DNA of 17,736 nucleotides from JBDLSO01 sp039799445 (GTDB taxonomy: Bacteria; Patescibacteriota; Minisyncoccia; Phycocordibacterales; UBA5272): assembly GCA_039799445.1 (NCBI GenBank), contig JBDLSO010000008.1, forward strand, positions 1-17,736, in the 5' to 3' direction. The notes beneath the pieces were generated by a model. It saw nothing but the letters and a program-made list of their open reading frames with translations, did not search any database and was not told the origin of the DNA. The number at the start of each line of letters is the position of its first letter. Within the stretch, counting starts at the first letter, position 1. This document shows positions 1-6,123 of this stretch, piece after piece. A program made the translations under genes and the position numbers.

Positions 1-66
1 CGGTATAGTAAAAACATAGAAAACCACAAGTATAAGAAACGCACGAATAGTATGCCAGAAAAACAT
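1..66 (-). CDS. N-terminus of a hydrophobic protein (partial, runs off window)
   Basis: An ATG at 66-64 on the minus strand opens a frame that stays open to the window edge (22 codons, MFFWHTIRAFLILVVFYVFT...), consistent with an N-terminal membrane segment or signal peptide. The start was chosen because an extended -10 (TGCTATACT) ends exactly 6 nt upstream, and because the 15 bases TATACTGTATATATG are identical to those at the prgI start (3601-3587). It lies downstream of the virB4 terminator, so it would be a separate transcription unit. No family can be assigned from 22 residues. The main doubt is its shortness in AT-rich DNA; the promoter identity is what makes it credible. Confidence 0.5.
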   Translation of the reverse strand, partial: MFFWHTIRAFLILVVFYVFTIP

Positions 67-72
67 ATATAC

Positions 73-81
73 AGTATAGCA
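73..81 (-). promoter_or_regulatory. Extended -10 promoter for the 1-66 gene
   Basis: On the minus strand TGC-TATACT ends 6 nt before the ATG at 66. No good -35 is visible, as expected for an extended -10. The predicted transcription start falls on or beside the A of ATG, so the mRNA would be leaderless. Confidence 0.5.
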
Positions 82-91
82 ACTCATATAA

Positions 92-133
92 AAAAAATAT
101 AGGTAGCTGTGAGTATAACTACCTATATTTTTT
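92..133 (-). terminator. Bidirectional intrinsic terminator after virB4
   Basis: A 15-bp perfect inverted repeat (92-106 with 119-133) encloses a 12-nt loop. The stem core is TATAGGTAG/CTACCTATA with A and T tracts outside it, so either strand gives a hairpin followed by a U run. It begins about 40 nt past the virB4 stop and separates the secretion operon from the gene at 1-66. Confidence 0.8.
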
Positions 134-174
134 GTATTAATTAAAGAAAATATAAACTATATTTGGCTCTGTGT

Positions 175-2004
175 TTATTCATTTGCAGCGGCTAAATCTT
201 GTTTTTGCTTCTTAATTGCAAGCACTTGAGATGGGTCAGAAGTAATTATTTGGTCTTCAGTATAGGAAGCGATTATTTTGATAGCTACGTGTTTGAGTCC
301 AGCAAAGAAGATTCCTTCTCCTACATTTGATTCTAAAAGCAAGAACTTCTCCTCGTCCGTCAGATTAAATGTTTTTTGTAGTACATCAATAGAAGATGGT
401 GATTGTTTGAGTAGTAATTGTATTGATGAGTTAGTAATAATAGGTAACCCATATGGAGATTTCAAGAAGTCGTTGACGTCTTGGGTTATTGTACACACCC
501 CTAAATAGTATTTACGTCCACGCTTTGCAAGCGAGAAGAGAAAGTTGGCAGTATCCTCTGATTTCATCATCCACCAAGCCTCATCTACTACCAGAAGACG
601 CTTACGCAAGTTACGACGTACCGCATTCCAAATGTAGTGAGTAATAATATACATAGCCACAGGCTTGAGCTCATCTTCCATATCACGCACCGAGAACACT
701 ACTAGTTTTTTGTTGATATCAACATTTGTTGGTCGGTTAATAAATCCAGCCCAAGTACCCTTGGTGTATTTGGTGAGTTTTTGTAATAATGTCTCTGACC
801 CCTCCATACCTGCGAGTACAAGTTCAAAGTCTGACATCAGTGGAGACTCAATATTTGAAAAGTCTGAATCAACAGTGATATCCTTGAGGGCATATGTTTC
901 ACTTATTGCTCGGTCAATGATAGCATCTTCCTCGGGTGTGAGCCCTCCAAGCATTACACGGAAAAGCCCAACAAGATTCACAATATTACTTCGAAGGATA
1001 TCAGAAGGATTCTCATCTTCGTTTACTAGTGGGAGGTCAAATGGATTAATATGATGATCACTTGAAAGTGATATATTGAAATAACGCCCCCCAACCGCGT
1101 CCGCCATATATTCGTATTCACGCTCCGGATCTATAATAATAACCTCGGTATCAAACATAAGTGTACGCAATATTTCGAGTTTGGTCGCATAGGATTTTCC
1201 AGAACCAGATTTCGCAAAGATAATAGAGTTGTAGTTTTCAAGTGAGAACCTGTCAAAGAGCACAAGCGACCCATTGTGTCTATTGATACCATACAATATT
1301 CCTTTGTCAGAAGTGAGGTCAAACGAAACAAAAGGAAAAAGAGATGAAAGGGGTGTTGAATTAAGTTTTGAGTGTACACTAAGTAAATCATTACATGCAG
1401 GTAAGACTGTTTTGAAGCCTTCTTCTTGCTGAAAAAGAGCTGGTTTGACATATATGAGTTTTGATTCAAGTATTGATTTGATTTCTGACTCGACCTTATC
1501 AAGCTCTGACTCCGATGAGCCGTATATGGTGATATAGAGACCTACATCAAACATTTTTTCTTGTGCCTGCATCAAAGAGTCGCGCAAATCTTCTAAGTCT
1601 TGATATGCGACGTCAAGCATCGGATCTCTGACAAGCCCCTTCTCTGCTCGTATATTGATCTGACTTTCTACCTCAGCAACTTTTTTTTGGAATTGTCGCA
1701 TGATAACAGTCGTATCTATCGGATGTATATAGAGTGCAATATCAAATATTTTATCTAGGTTTATGATAGGTGAAAACCAATTATCAGAAAGATATCTCGG
1801 GTATGATATAACAAAAAATGTACGAGCAATTTTGTCGCCCAAATTCAGCGCTCGCGGTGTTACTTGTACCGCCGAGGGAGCAATAATATCTCGAAGCTCA
1901 AGAGTCGCGGCTTCGTATATTTCGCTCGGAAGTACAGGAGCAATACCAGTACTGCTTGTTATAGTTGTTTTTGATTTTTGTTTTAATGCGTCGAATAGTC
2001 CCAT
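175..2004 (-). CDS. virB4: VirB4/TraC-family conjugation or secretion ATPase
   Basis: This 609-residue AAA+-like ATPase is predicted to energise a type IV secretion or conjugation-like channel at the cytoplasmic face of the membrane. Residues ~25-230 form the N-terminal TraC/CagE/VirB-type domain. The motor domain has a Walker A motif AKSGSGKS (264-271), a strand ending IIIDPEREYEY (289-299), Walker B LLVVDEAW (470-477) and a TQD motif near 507-509 typical of VirB4 and TraD-like ATPases. The stop is TAA. The start MGLFDALKQK is the only Met before the conserved N-terminus and lies 11 nt from an inverted repeat. It is the last gene of the secretion cluster and is followed by a terminator. In relatives known to me the TraC-like domain protein normally sits directly upstream; here a four-helix-bundle cassette separates them. 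All ATPase motifs are intact, so it should be functional. Whether it moves DNA or protein cannot be told. Confidence 0.93.
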   Translation of the reverse strand: MGLFDALKQKSKTTITSSTGIAPVLPSEIYEAATLELRDIIAPSAVQVTPRALNLGDKIARTFFVISYPRYLSDNWFSPIINLDKIFDIALYIHPIDTTVIMRQFQKKVAEVESQINIRAEKGLVRDPMLDVAYQDLEDLRDSLMQAQEKMFDVGLYITIYGSSESELDKVESEIKSILESKLIYVKPALFQQEEGFKTVLPACNDLLSVHSKLNSTPLSSLFPFVSFDLTSDKGILYGINRHNGSLVLFDRFSLENYNSIIFAKSGSGKSYATKLEILRTLMFDTEVIIIDPEREYEYMADAVGGRYFNISLSSDHHINPFDLPLVNEDENPSDILRSNIVNLVGLFRVMLGGLTPEEDAIIDRAISETYALKDITVDSDFSNIESPLMSDFELVLAGMEGSETLLQKLTKYTKGTWAGFINRPTNVDINKKLVVFSVRDMEDELKPVAMYIITHYIWNAVRRNLRKRLLVVDEAWWMMKSEDTANFLFSLAKRGRKYYLGVCTITQDVNDFLKSPYGLPIITNSSIQLLLKQSPSSIDVLQKTFNLTDEEKFLLLESNVGEGIFFAGLKHVAIKIIASYTEDQIITSDPSQVLAIKKQKQDLAAANE

Positions 2005-2015
2005 GGGTTTTTGTA

Positions 2016-2040
2016 GAATATAGAATTTGGAATATAGAAT
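2016..2040 (-). repeat. Left inverted repeat of the cassette (ATTCTATATTC type)
   Basis: Read on the minus strand it begins ATTCTATATTCCA and then repeats ATTCTATATTC, so each arm is itself a pair of direct repeats. It matches 2439-2463 in inverted orientation with one mismatch. It ends 11 nt before the virB4 ATG and begins 1 nt past the stop codon of the four-helix-bundle gene. Its TATATT sequences could serve as a weak -10 for virB4. Confidence 0.85.
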
Positions 2041-2041
2041 A

Positions 2042-2422
2042 TTATAATTCTTTTAAGTTATTCGTTGATTTAATTATACCATGTAGTAGCTTACTTACTA
2101 GGGTTATTTTTTGCTCTACCAAACTGAAATCCAATTCTGATATATAGAGCAAGTCTTTAGATATCAATAATTGATTTTCTACCTCATAAAGTGATCCAAG
2201 TGCTATTTGTAAAAAATGAGCCTTATCTTTGTATGTTCGTCTGCCATAACTTTCGGCAATGTTAGATGTTATAGGAACAACAGCCCTACGAATTTGTGTT
2301 AGTAAAGCAAAATATTCTTCTTTTGGAAAATGCTTTGACAACGCGTATACACTGAGCACTAGCGAATGAGATTCCCGCCACACACGTAAGTCTTTGTAGC
2401 TACTGGTTGATAATTGTTCCAT
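2042..2422 (-). CDS. Four-helix-bundle protein (23S rRNA intervening-sequence / S23 family)
   Basis: This 126-residue all-helical protein carries the hallmarks of the family first found in intervening sequences of 23S rRNA genes: DLRVWRESHSLVLSVY (11-26) and FPKEEYFALLTQIRRAVVPI...NIAESYGR (32-61), then two more amphipathic helices. Related bundles include the Avd accessory proteins of diversity-generating retroelements. Molecular function is unknown; family members form oligomeric bundles with basic surfaces. I prefer the Met at 2422 (MEQLSTSS) over one at 2440, because the longer form would read into the flanking repeat and add non-conserved residues. The gene is enclosed by inverted repeats and interrupts an otherwise co-directional secretion operon, which suggests independent acquisition. 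No reverse transcriptase, variable repeat or rRNA gene is nearby, so neither a retroelement nor an rRNA insertion applies here. Confidence 0.9.
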   Translation of the reverse strand: MEQLSTSSYKDLRVWRESHSLVLSVYALSKHFPKEEYFALLTQIRRAVVPITSNIAESYGRRTYKDKAHFLQIALGSLYEVENQLLISKDLLYISELDFSLVEQKITLVSKLLHGIIKSTNNLKEL

Positions 2423-2438
2423 AGTGTTTGATATATAC

Positions 2439-2463
2439 ATTCTATATTCCAGATTCTATATTC
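2439..2463 (+). repeat. Right inverted repeat of the cassette
   Basis: The plus strand reads ATTCTATATTCCA then ATTCTATATTC with one intervening base, the inverted partner of 2016-2040 (24/25). It lies in the leader of the four-helix-bundle gene, and the 2465-2524 hairpin starts 1 nt beyond it. Confidence 0.85.
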
Positions 2464-2464
2464 A

Positions 2465-2524
2465 CAGAAAAATCTATTGTAAACTAAACTGACTTGTCAG
2501 TTTAGTTTACAATAGGTTTTTCTG
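2465..2524. repeat. 29-bp-stem hairpin overlapping the end of the TraC-like gene
   Basis: Arms 2465-2493 and 2496-2524 pair at 28 of 29 positions, and the exception (2473/2516) can form a G-U wobble in the minus-strand RNA. The loop is only 2 nt. The right arm contains the last six sense codons and the TAA stop of the TraC-like gene, so the left arm looks like an inverted copy of that gene end. It could act as a terminator or mRNA 3' stabiliser, but it has no U run. Confidence 0.8.
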
Positions 2525-3140
2525 TCTCACCCGGGTTAAATAATTTATAGAAAAGCTCTACAATCTCCTCTGTACCAAGTCGTGCGACTCGTACACCCAC
2601 ACGAGTAAGACCTTGACTCACCACTGCAACACGTTGTTCAAGTTGACTTCGTGCTTCTTCGAATTCTTCTAATTTCATTTGTTTATTTTGAGCACTACTT
2701 TTCTTTGCTCCAAAAGGTAGTTTGGATGCAAAATTACTTCCTACAAGAGAAGTACCATATGGCACGACAACAAAGAAGTTTTTAGTCATAATATTGCGCT
2801 TGTCGGTAAAGTCTTTGATAAACTCAATATATTCTCTGATCTGTACTTTGAGCAAGTCCTCGGTGACGTTTTTAGCCCTATCTTCAAGTAAGGCAACATA
2901 AGGTCTGATATCGAGCCTGCGTGACTGTATAAATATTTCGCATGAGAATTCAAGTGAGTTGAGAAATGTTTGGAAACCAGAAATAATCGCCTCTTGTTCA
3001 TCGGCTGCTTTAAGGGCAAGGTTAATAGATGAACAGATAAGTACAGCACGCATTTCTGTATCGCTTGTCATAATAACCCCATCACGAATTTCTTTGATAG
3101 GTACAAAATCTTGTGTTGGACTTGTTTGCTCGTTTGCCAT
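2502..3140 (-). CDS. TraC-like domain protein of a type IV secretion cluster
   Basis: This 212-residue protein resembles the N-terminal, non-ATPase domain of TraC/VirB4 proteins and is commonly encoded between prgI and virB4 in Patescibacteria. I see an N-terminal segment (FVPIKEIRDGVIMTSDTEMRAVL, 12-34), a mixed central region with IQSRRLDIRPYVALLEDR (71-88), a FFVVVPYG strand (122-129) and a helical C-terminus (~156-202). No Walker motif is present, so it is not an ATPase. I chose the ATG at 3140 (MANEQ) over one at 3167, because an extended -10 (TGTTATACT) lies inside the longer version and because CCVILYTY looks like translated promoter. It probably partners VirB4 at the inner membrane. 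The stop is TAA, inside the 2465-2524 hairpin. Family assignment rests on recognition of the sequence and its neighbours. Confidence 0.75.
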   Translation of the reverse strand: MANEQTSPTQDFVPIKEIRDGVIMTSDTEMRAVLICSSINLALKAADEQEAIISGFQTFLNSLEFSCEIFIQSRRLDIRPYVALLEDRAKNVTEDLLKVQIREYIEFIKDFTDKRNIMTKNFFVVVPYGTSLVGSNFASKLPFGAKKSSAQNKQMKLEEFEEARSQLEQRVAVVSQGLTRVGVRVARLGTEEIVELFYKLFNPGETEKPIVN

Positions 3141-3150
3141 ATATGTATAA

Positions 3151-3159
3151 AGTATAACA
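3151..3159 (-). promoter_or_regulatory. Extended -10 promoter for the TraC-like gene
   Basis: TGT-TATACT on the minus strand lies 10 nt before the ATG at 3140, in the 29-nt gap after prgI. It would give a leader of about 3-4 nt, so this gene may be transcribed independently as well as from the prgI promoter. Confidence 0.5.
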
Positions 3160-3169
3160 CAGCACACTT

Positions 3170-3589
3170 TTAATTTCTGTTATTATTGTCGTACACATCT
3201 AATCCCCAACTCAGTTCTTTCAATTTACTCTCAGATAGTCTCGGTACAAATGAAGTATTGGAAGCAATAGACTCTTCATCTTGGGTTTTAGCCGGTTCTT
3301 TTTTCTTGGGCACTTTTTTCCAAATATATAATTTATTTTTTGTAAAATATATAAATCCTGCTTCGAGTATGTTTATAAAAGGTCTATTATTTATTCGTAC
3401 AAAAGCTAGTGCTACACCAAAACCAATTACTGGACCTGCGAGCATGACCGCAAGAAACTTAAAAGGAATAAACGACCAGATGACAAATGCAAGAGCCCCA
3501 GCACCAACCAAGTACAAAAATTGCTTAAAAGTGAGCGGCCCAAAGAGCTTATCTTCGACGTCGATGAATTGTGGTACACGGAATTTCAT
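3170..3589 (-). CDS. prgI: PrgI-family inner-membrane protein
   Basis: This 139-residue protein matches the PrgI family of small membrane components encoded next to VirB4 in Gram-positive and Patescibacteria conjugation-like systems. The N-terminus MKFRVPQFIDVEDKLFGPLT is the family signature. Two close transmembrane segments follow (about residues 22-42 and 46-66), then the NRPFINILEAGFIYFTKNKLYIWKK region (~71-95) and a charged, probably disordered tail. The ATG at 3589 was chosen because the signature begins there and an extended -10 ends exactly 6 nt upstream; an ATG at 3619 would read through the promoter and a hairpin. It leads the prgI, TraC-like, four-helix-bundle, virB4 series. The likely role is to link the VirB4 motor to the channel, a family-level inference. 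Confidence 0.9.
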   Translation of the reverse strand: MKFRVPQFIDVEDKLFGPLTFKQFLYLVGAGALAFVIWSFIPFKFLAVMLAGPVIGFGVALAFVRINNRPFINILEAGFIYFTKNKLYIWKKVPKKKEPAKTQDEESIASNTSFVPRLSESKLKELSWGLDVYDNNNRN

Positions 3590-3595
3590 ATATAC

Positions 3596-3604
3596 AGTAT
3601 ACCA
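3596..3604 (-). promoter_or_regulatory. Extended -10 promoter for prgI
   Basis: TGG-TATACT on the minus strand, followed by 6 nt and ATG (3589). The segment TATACTGTATATATG is identical to the one at 78-64. The -10 overlaps one foot of the 3598-3644 hairpin, so cruciform extrusion or a read-through transcript could affect promoter use. Confidence 0.6.
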
Positions 3605-3644
3605 CAACAAAAGATACACGAAGTGTATCTTTTGTTGTGGTATA
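3598..3644. repeat. Perfect 22-bp hairpin with GAA loop upstream of prgI
   Basis: Arms 3598-3619 and 3623-3644 are perfectly complementary around a GAA loop (C-GAA-G closing pair on the plus strand). There is no U run on either strand. It is followed directly by a degenerate ATTCT-type repeat at 3645-3670 and overlaps the prgI -10. Confidence 0.9.
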
Positions 3645-3670
3645 GAATCTAGAATATTGAATAGAGAATT
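3645..3670 (-). repeat. Degenerate ATTCT-type repeat
   Basis: Read on the minus strand it contains AATTCTCTATTCAATATTC and then AGATTC, clearly related to the arms of the four-helix-bundle cassette and to 9358-9385. It abuts the 3598-3644 hairpin. No gene is associated with this copy. Confidence 0.5.
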
Positions 3671-3681
3671 TATAATACAAT

Positions 3682-3713
3682 AATGCAGGTGAACTCAGTT
3701 TGTTGCCTGCATT
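3682..3713 (-). terminator. Possible terminator after the Pro/Thr-rich gene
   Basis: An 8-bp stem AATGCAGG/CCTGCATT (3682-3689 with 3706-3713) lies 35 nt past the stop of the 340-residue gene; a small AAC/GTT stem can form inside the loop. The U tract is poor (ATTATTGTATTATAA), so termination would be partial. It would divide the cluster into two transcription units. Confidence 0.4.
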
Positions 3714-3748
3714 TCCTTTATAATATTTATGTTCTCTCTTCTTGTGCC

Positions 3749-4771
3749 TTATATCGGCTCTTTATAGGGGTCTACACTATATACTGTAGGTGCTTTTGTT
3801 GCAGGTTTGGGTTGTTGTGCATACACTACTGTAGTCGGTGAGGTCTGTATAGCACTTTGAGGCTCTTTTTCAGCACCAGATACTTCTCCGACACTAGGCT
3901 GCGCCTTACTCACTATTAGTTGTATCATACCAGGGGTAGTACTTTTTTTCACAGTGATTTGTATTTTGTCATGGACAGGATTATTCTCGGGGAGCTCTGT
4001 GTGCTTTTCTGTAATAGGTAAGACTTGCTCTTGTACTTCTGTGTGGGTCTGTGTTTGTGCTGGAGTATGTGTGGGTGCGGCGTCCTTGATTTCAACTGTT
4101 GTTTGCGTAGGCTTGTTTGCGTTTTCTGCAGCGAGTAAAGTCGCTTTTGTAATGATAACAGGAGACTTCTCAATCATATCAGCGCCTCCGCCAAATAAAT
4201 GTGGTATATATGGCGAGTCAGCAGGCTGTACTCGTACCGAACCGTCCGCTGGGGTGAGTTCACGAACTTTTGGATGGTATGGAGCAAAGAGCTCGTCAAC
4301 GAGATGTAATTTATCTTCTGTTATAAGTGGTCCGTGGCTCATACTGCCAATATCTTCACGATAGGGGTCAGTAATGATACCGCTCATACTCTCATCATAG
4401 ATAGCACCAACACCAGCTATATTACTATTTTTGCTTTTGTCTTCCTCGTACTCACCAATTGATTCATCACGTATAACACTGAATATTTCCGTATCCATAT
4501 GGTCGACAATCATCTGTGTTTGAGCAGCATCTATATTCAGTCTACTAGATACTTCTTTTTGAAAAGCCGCAGCTGATACAATTCCTAATATTGTTTCTAT
4601 GATAAGGTTGTTGAGTATTTCCCACTTATCAATAGGTAAGCCTATTTCTTTTCCTATTATAGAGACCTCTTCTTTTATAATATCGCTATACACAAAATCT
4701 TGCGCAACCTCAGAGAGTTTTGCATACAAGTTGTCTAATTCTTCTGTTGTAAAGTCAATATATTGTTTCAT
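3749..4771 (-). CDS. Hypothetical protein, helical N-terminus and disordered Pro/Thr/Gln-rich C-terminus
   Basis: I do not recognise a named family. The 340-residue protein has no signal peptide and no clear transmembrane segment. Residues 1-105 are predicted helical (FTTEELDNLYAKLSEVAQDF; KWEILNNLIIETILGIVSAA), resembling short helical modules common in Patescibacteria hypotheticals. Residues ~105-340 are low-complexity, rich in Pro, Thr and Gln (HTPAQTQTHTEVQEQ; TTVVYAQQPKPATKAPT), with a VRELTPADGSVRVQPADSPYIPHLFGGG segment at ~167-195. Its start lies 5 nt after the stop of the TrbL/VirB6-like tail with no promoter between, so the two are cotranscribed and perhaps coupled. An adaptor or regulator of the secretion apparatus is possible by context only. 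The stop is TAA. Confidence 0.75.
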   Translation of the reverse strand: MKQYIDFTTEELDNLYAKLSEVAQDFVYSDIIKEEVSIIGKEIGLPIDKWEILNNLIIETILGIVSAAAFQKEVSSRLNIDAAQTQMIVDHMDTEIFSVIRDESIGEYEEDKSKNSNIAGVGAIYDESMSGIITDPYREDIGSMSHGPLITEDKLHLVDELFAPYHPKVRELTPADGSVRVQPADSPYIPHLFGGGADMIEKSPVIITKATLLAAENANKPTQTTVEIKDAAPTHTPAQTQTHTEVQEQVLPITEKHTELPENNPVHDKIQITVKKSTTPGMIQLIVSKAQPSVGEVSGAEKEPQSAIQTSPTTVVYAQQPKPATKAPTVYSVDPYKEPI

Positions 4772-4776
4772 TTATT

Positions 4777-6123
4777 TTACTTTGAATCCTCTTTCGATTT
4801 ATCTTCCTTTTTCTTATCTTCTTTTTTGTCCTCCCCTGCCCAAGTCTTTGAATCATTTTGATTATCATGCCACTTTTTAGCTTTGTCTCGTGCGACACCG
4901 GTTACACGCTTCTTTTGTTCAAGTTCAGCAATTTTTTGTTTTTGAATATCATCTAGATCGTACTCAAAAATATCTTCTTCGCTTTCTTGACCAGGAATGA
5001 GTCTACCATTTACATATTTAGGTACTTTTTTTGTACCAGTCTTTATTTTCTGACCTTTGTTTTTAATAGCTTCTATTTCTTTGTCAGTTTCTTCTATATC
5101 CGCTTTGATAGCTTGCTCTAGTTCAGTAAAGGTTTTTAAATCACCATCTTTTGTAAAACCAAACTTTTCGAATATTTTATTTTGTGCTTCAATGCGTGCT
5201 TCAGCAACCCTCTTTTTCCTTGCAGCGGTTGCAGCCTTAGTTGCGGTTTTGGTGACATCTTCATTTATATTTGTTTGGCTACGTTCACCAGTTATAAAAG
5301 CTAGTGAATTACTGACTGGTTTTGTTATATTTTTTGTAAACATATCATCCATAAATATCAAATTACCTTTACTATCTCTCTTCTCAACAGGAACAGTTCG
5401 TTCTTCCTGTGCTGCAACTTTCACTGGCTTACCGTTTGCATCAAGCACGATGTTACCATTAGCATCTCTCTTGTCTATCATAATAGCATTACCAAGCAGA
5501 TCTTTTTTATCCACCATTCTTTTTTCTGTAACTATATCACCTGATGCATCTCTCTTATATTCAATAACTTTGCCATATGTAGAAACTCGCTCTATGTTTG
5601 CACTTTCTCTAGCTTTTTTCTCATCAGCTGTTTCATTGGCAGTAGCACGTATTTCTGTTGCCTTCTTTGCTGCTTTTTCTCTTTCTTCTTTCCTTTTTTT
5701 AGTTTCAGCAACAGTGTCATCGTAGAAGCCTTTACTTTTAGACTCACCAAGACTACTGATATCGAGCTTTGTACCAGCAATCCCATTTATTTTTTTTACA
5801 CTAGCACCAAGTCCTTTACGCATATCAAAACTCGAATTACTCGCACCTGTGCCGACAGTTAACACCGAATTTGCTAATACACCACGTAAACCACCTTGTT
5901 GTTTTGCATTCTGCAAACTCTCTCCCCATTTGCCGGTTGTGACAGATGCACCAAAACGCCCAACAGACTTGCGTAGTGCATAGCCTCCTACACCACCAAC
6001 GGTAGCGCCATAGAGTTTCGCACCCCACGCACTCGACTTCTGTGCGGCAGCACCACCGAAATCTTTTGCTATTTTGACACAGGCAATGAAAAGCCCCCCC
6101 ATTACAATACCTTGAACGAGCAT
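4777..6123 (-). CDS. C-terminal half of TrbL/VirB6-like membrane protein (downstream of in-frame TGA)
   Basis: The 448 codons from ATG 6123 are in the same frame as the ORF ending at 6169 and look like its continuation. The open frame actually begins just after the TGA (6168) and encodes VTGSSNVGFFSEIAI before this Met. The last transmembrane helix (EIAIMLVQGIVMGGLFIACVKIAK) spans this Met, so starting here would cut the helix. A Gly/Ala-rich region follows (22-60), then an SFDMRKGL segment (98-105) typical of this protein's tail in Patescibacteria. A highly charged cytoplasmic tail has three KRD-x-x-G-(N/D)-(I/L)-(V/I) repeats (near 190, 218 and 248) and coiled coil with K/E runs to the end. 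No Shine-Dalgarno or TATACT-type promoter precedes the ATG, unlike most starts here. Stop TAA. Joined, the two halves make about 1001 residues. Confidence 0.8.
   Translation of the reverse strand: MLVQGIVMGGLFIACVKIAKDFGGAAAQKSSAWGAKLYGATVGGVGGYALRKSVGRFGASVTTGKWGESLQNAKQQGGLRGVLANSVLTVGTGASNSSFDMRKGLGASVKKINGIAGTKLDISSLGESKSKGFYDDTVAETKKRKEEREKAAKKATEIRATANETADEKKARESANIERVSTYGKVIEYKRDASGDIVTEKRMVDKKDLLGNAIMIDKRDANGNIVLDANGKPVKVAAQEERTVPVEKRDSKGNLIFMDDMFTKNITKPVSNSLAFITGERSQTNINEDVTKTATKAATAARKKRVAEARIEAQNKIFEKFGFTKDGDLKTFTELEQAIKADIEETDKEIEAIKNKGQKIKTGTKKVPKYVNGRLIPGQESEEDIFEYDLDDIQKQKIAELEQKKRVTGVARDKAKKWHDNQNDSKTWAGEDKKEDKKKEDKSKEDSK

Larger units (their letters stand above)
2016..2463. 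mobile_element. Inverted-repeat-bounded cassette carrying a four-helix-bundle gene
   Basis: A 448-bp segment is bounded by 25-bp inverted repeats (2016-2040 and 2439-2463, 24 of 25 matching) that tightly enclose one gene. It sits exactly between the TraC-like gene and virB4. No transposase is encoded, so if mobile it would depend on factors elsewhere. No target-site duplication is obvious. The mobile interpretation is inference; the repeats and gene are directly visible. Confidence 0.5.

Noticed and set aside
1131..1502. Open frame of 123 codons on the minus strand inside virB4
   Set aside because: It lies wholly within the virB4 coding region in another frame; the virB4 frame shows conserved ATPase motifs throughout.
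2042..2440. Diversity-generating retroelement around the four-helix-bundle (Avd-like) gene
   Set aside because: No reverse transcriptase, template repeat or variable repeat is visible within the window.
2016..2463. Intervening sequence within a 23S rRNA gene
   Set aside because: Flanking sequence on both sides is protein-coding; no rRNA is present.
5057..5725. 222-codon open frame on the plus strand opposite the TrbL/VirB6-like tail
   Set aside because: It is antisense to a Lys/Glu-rich charged tail, which yields hydrophobic Ser/Leu/Phe-rich antisense frames without stops; no promoter or recognisable domain.
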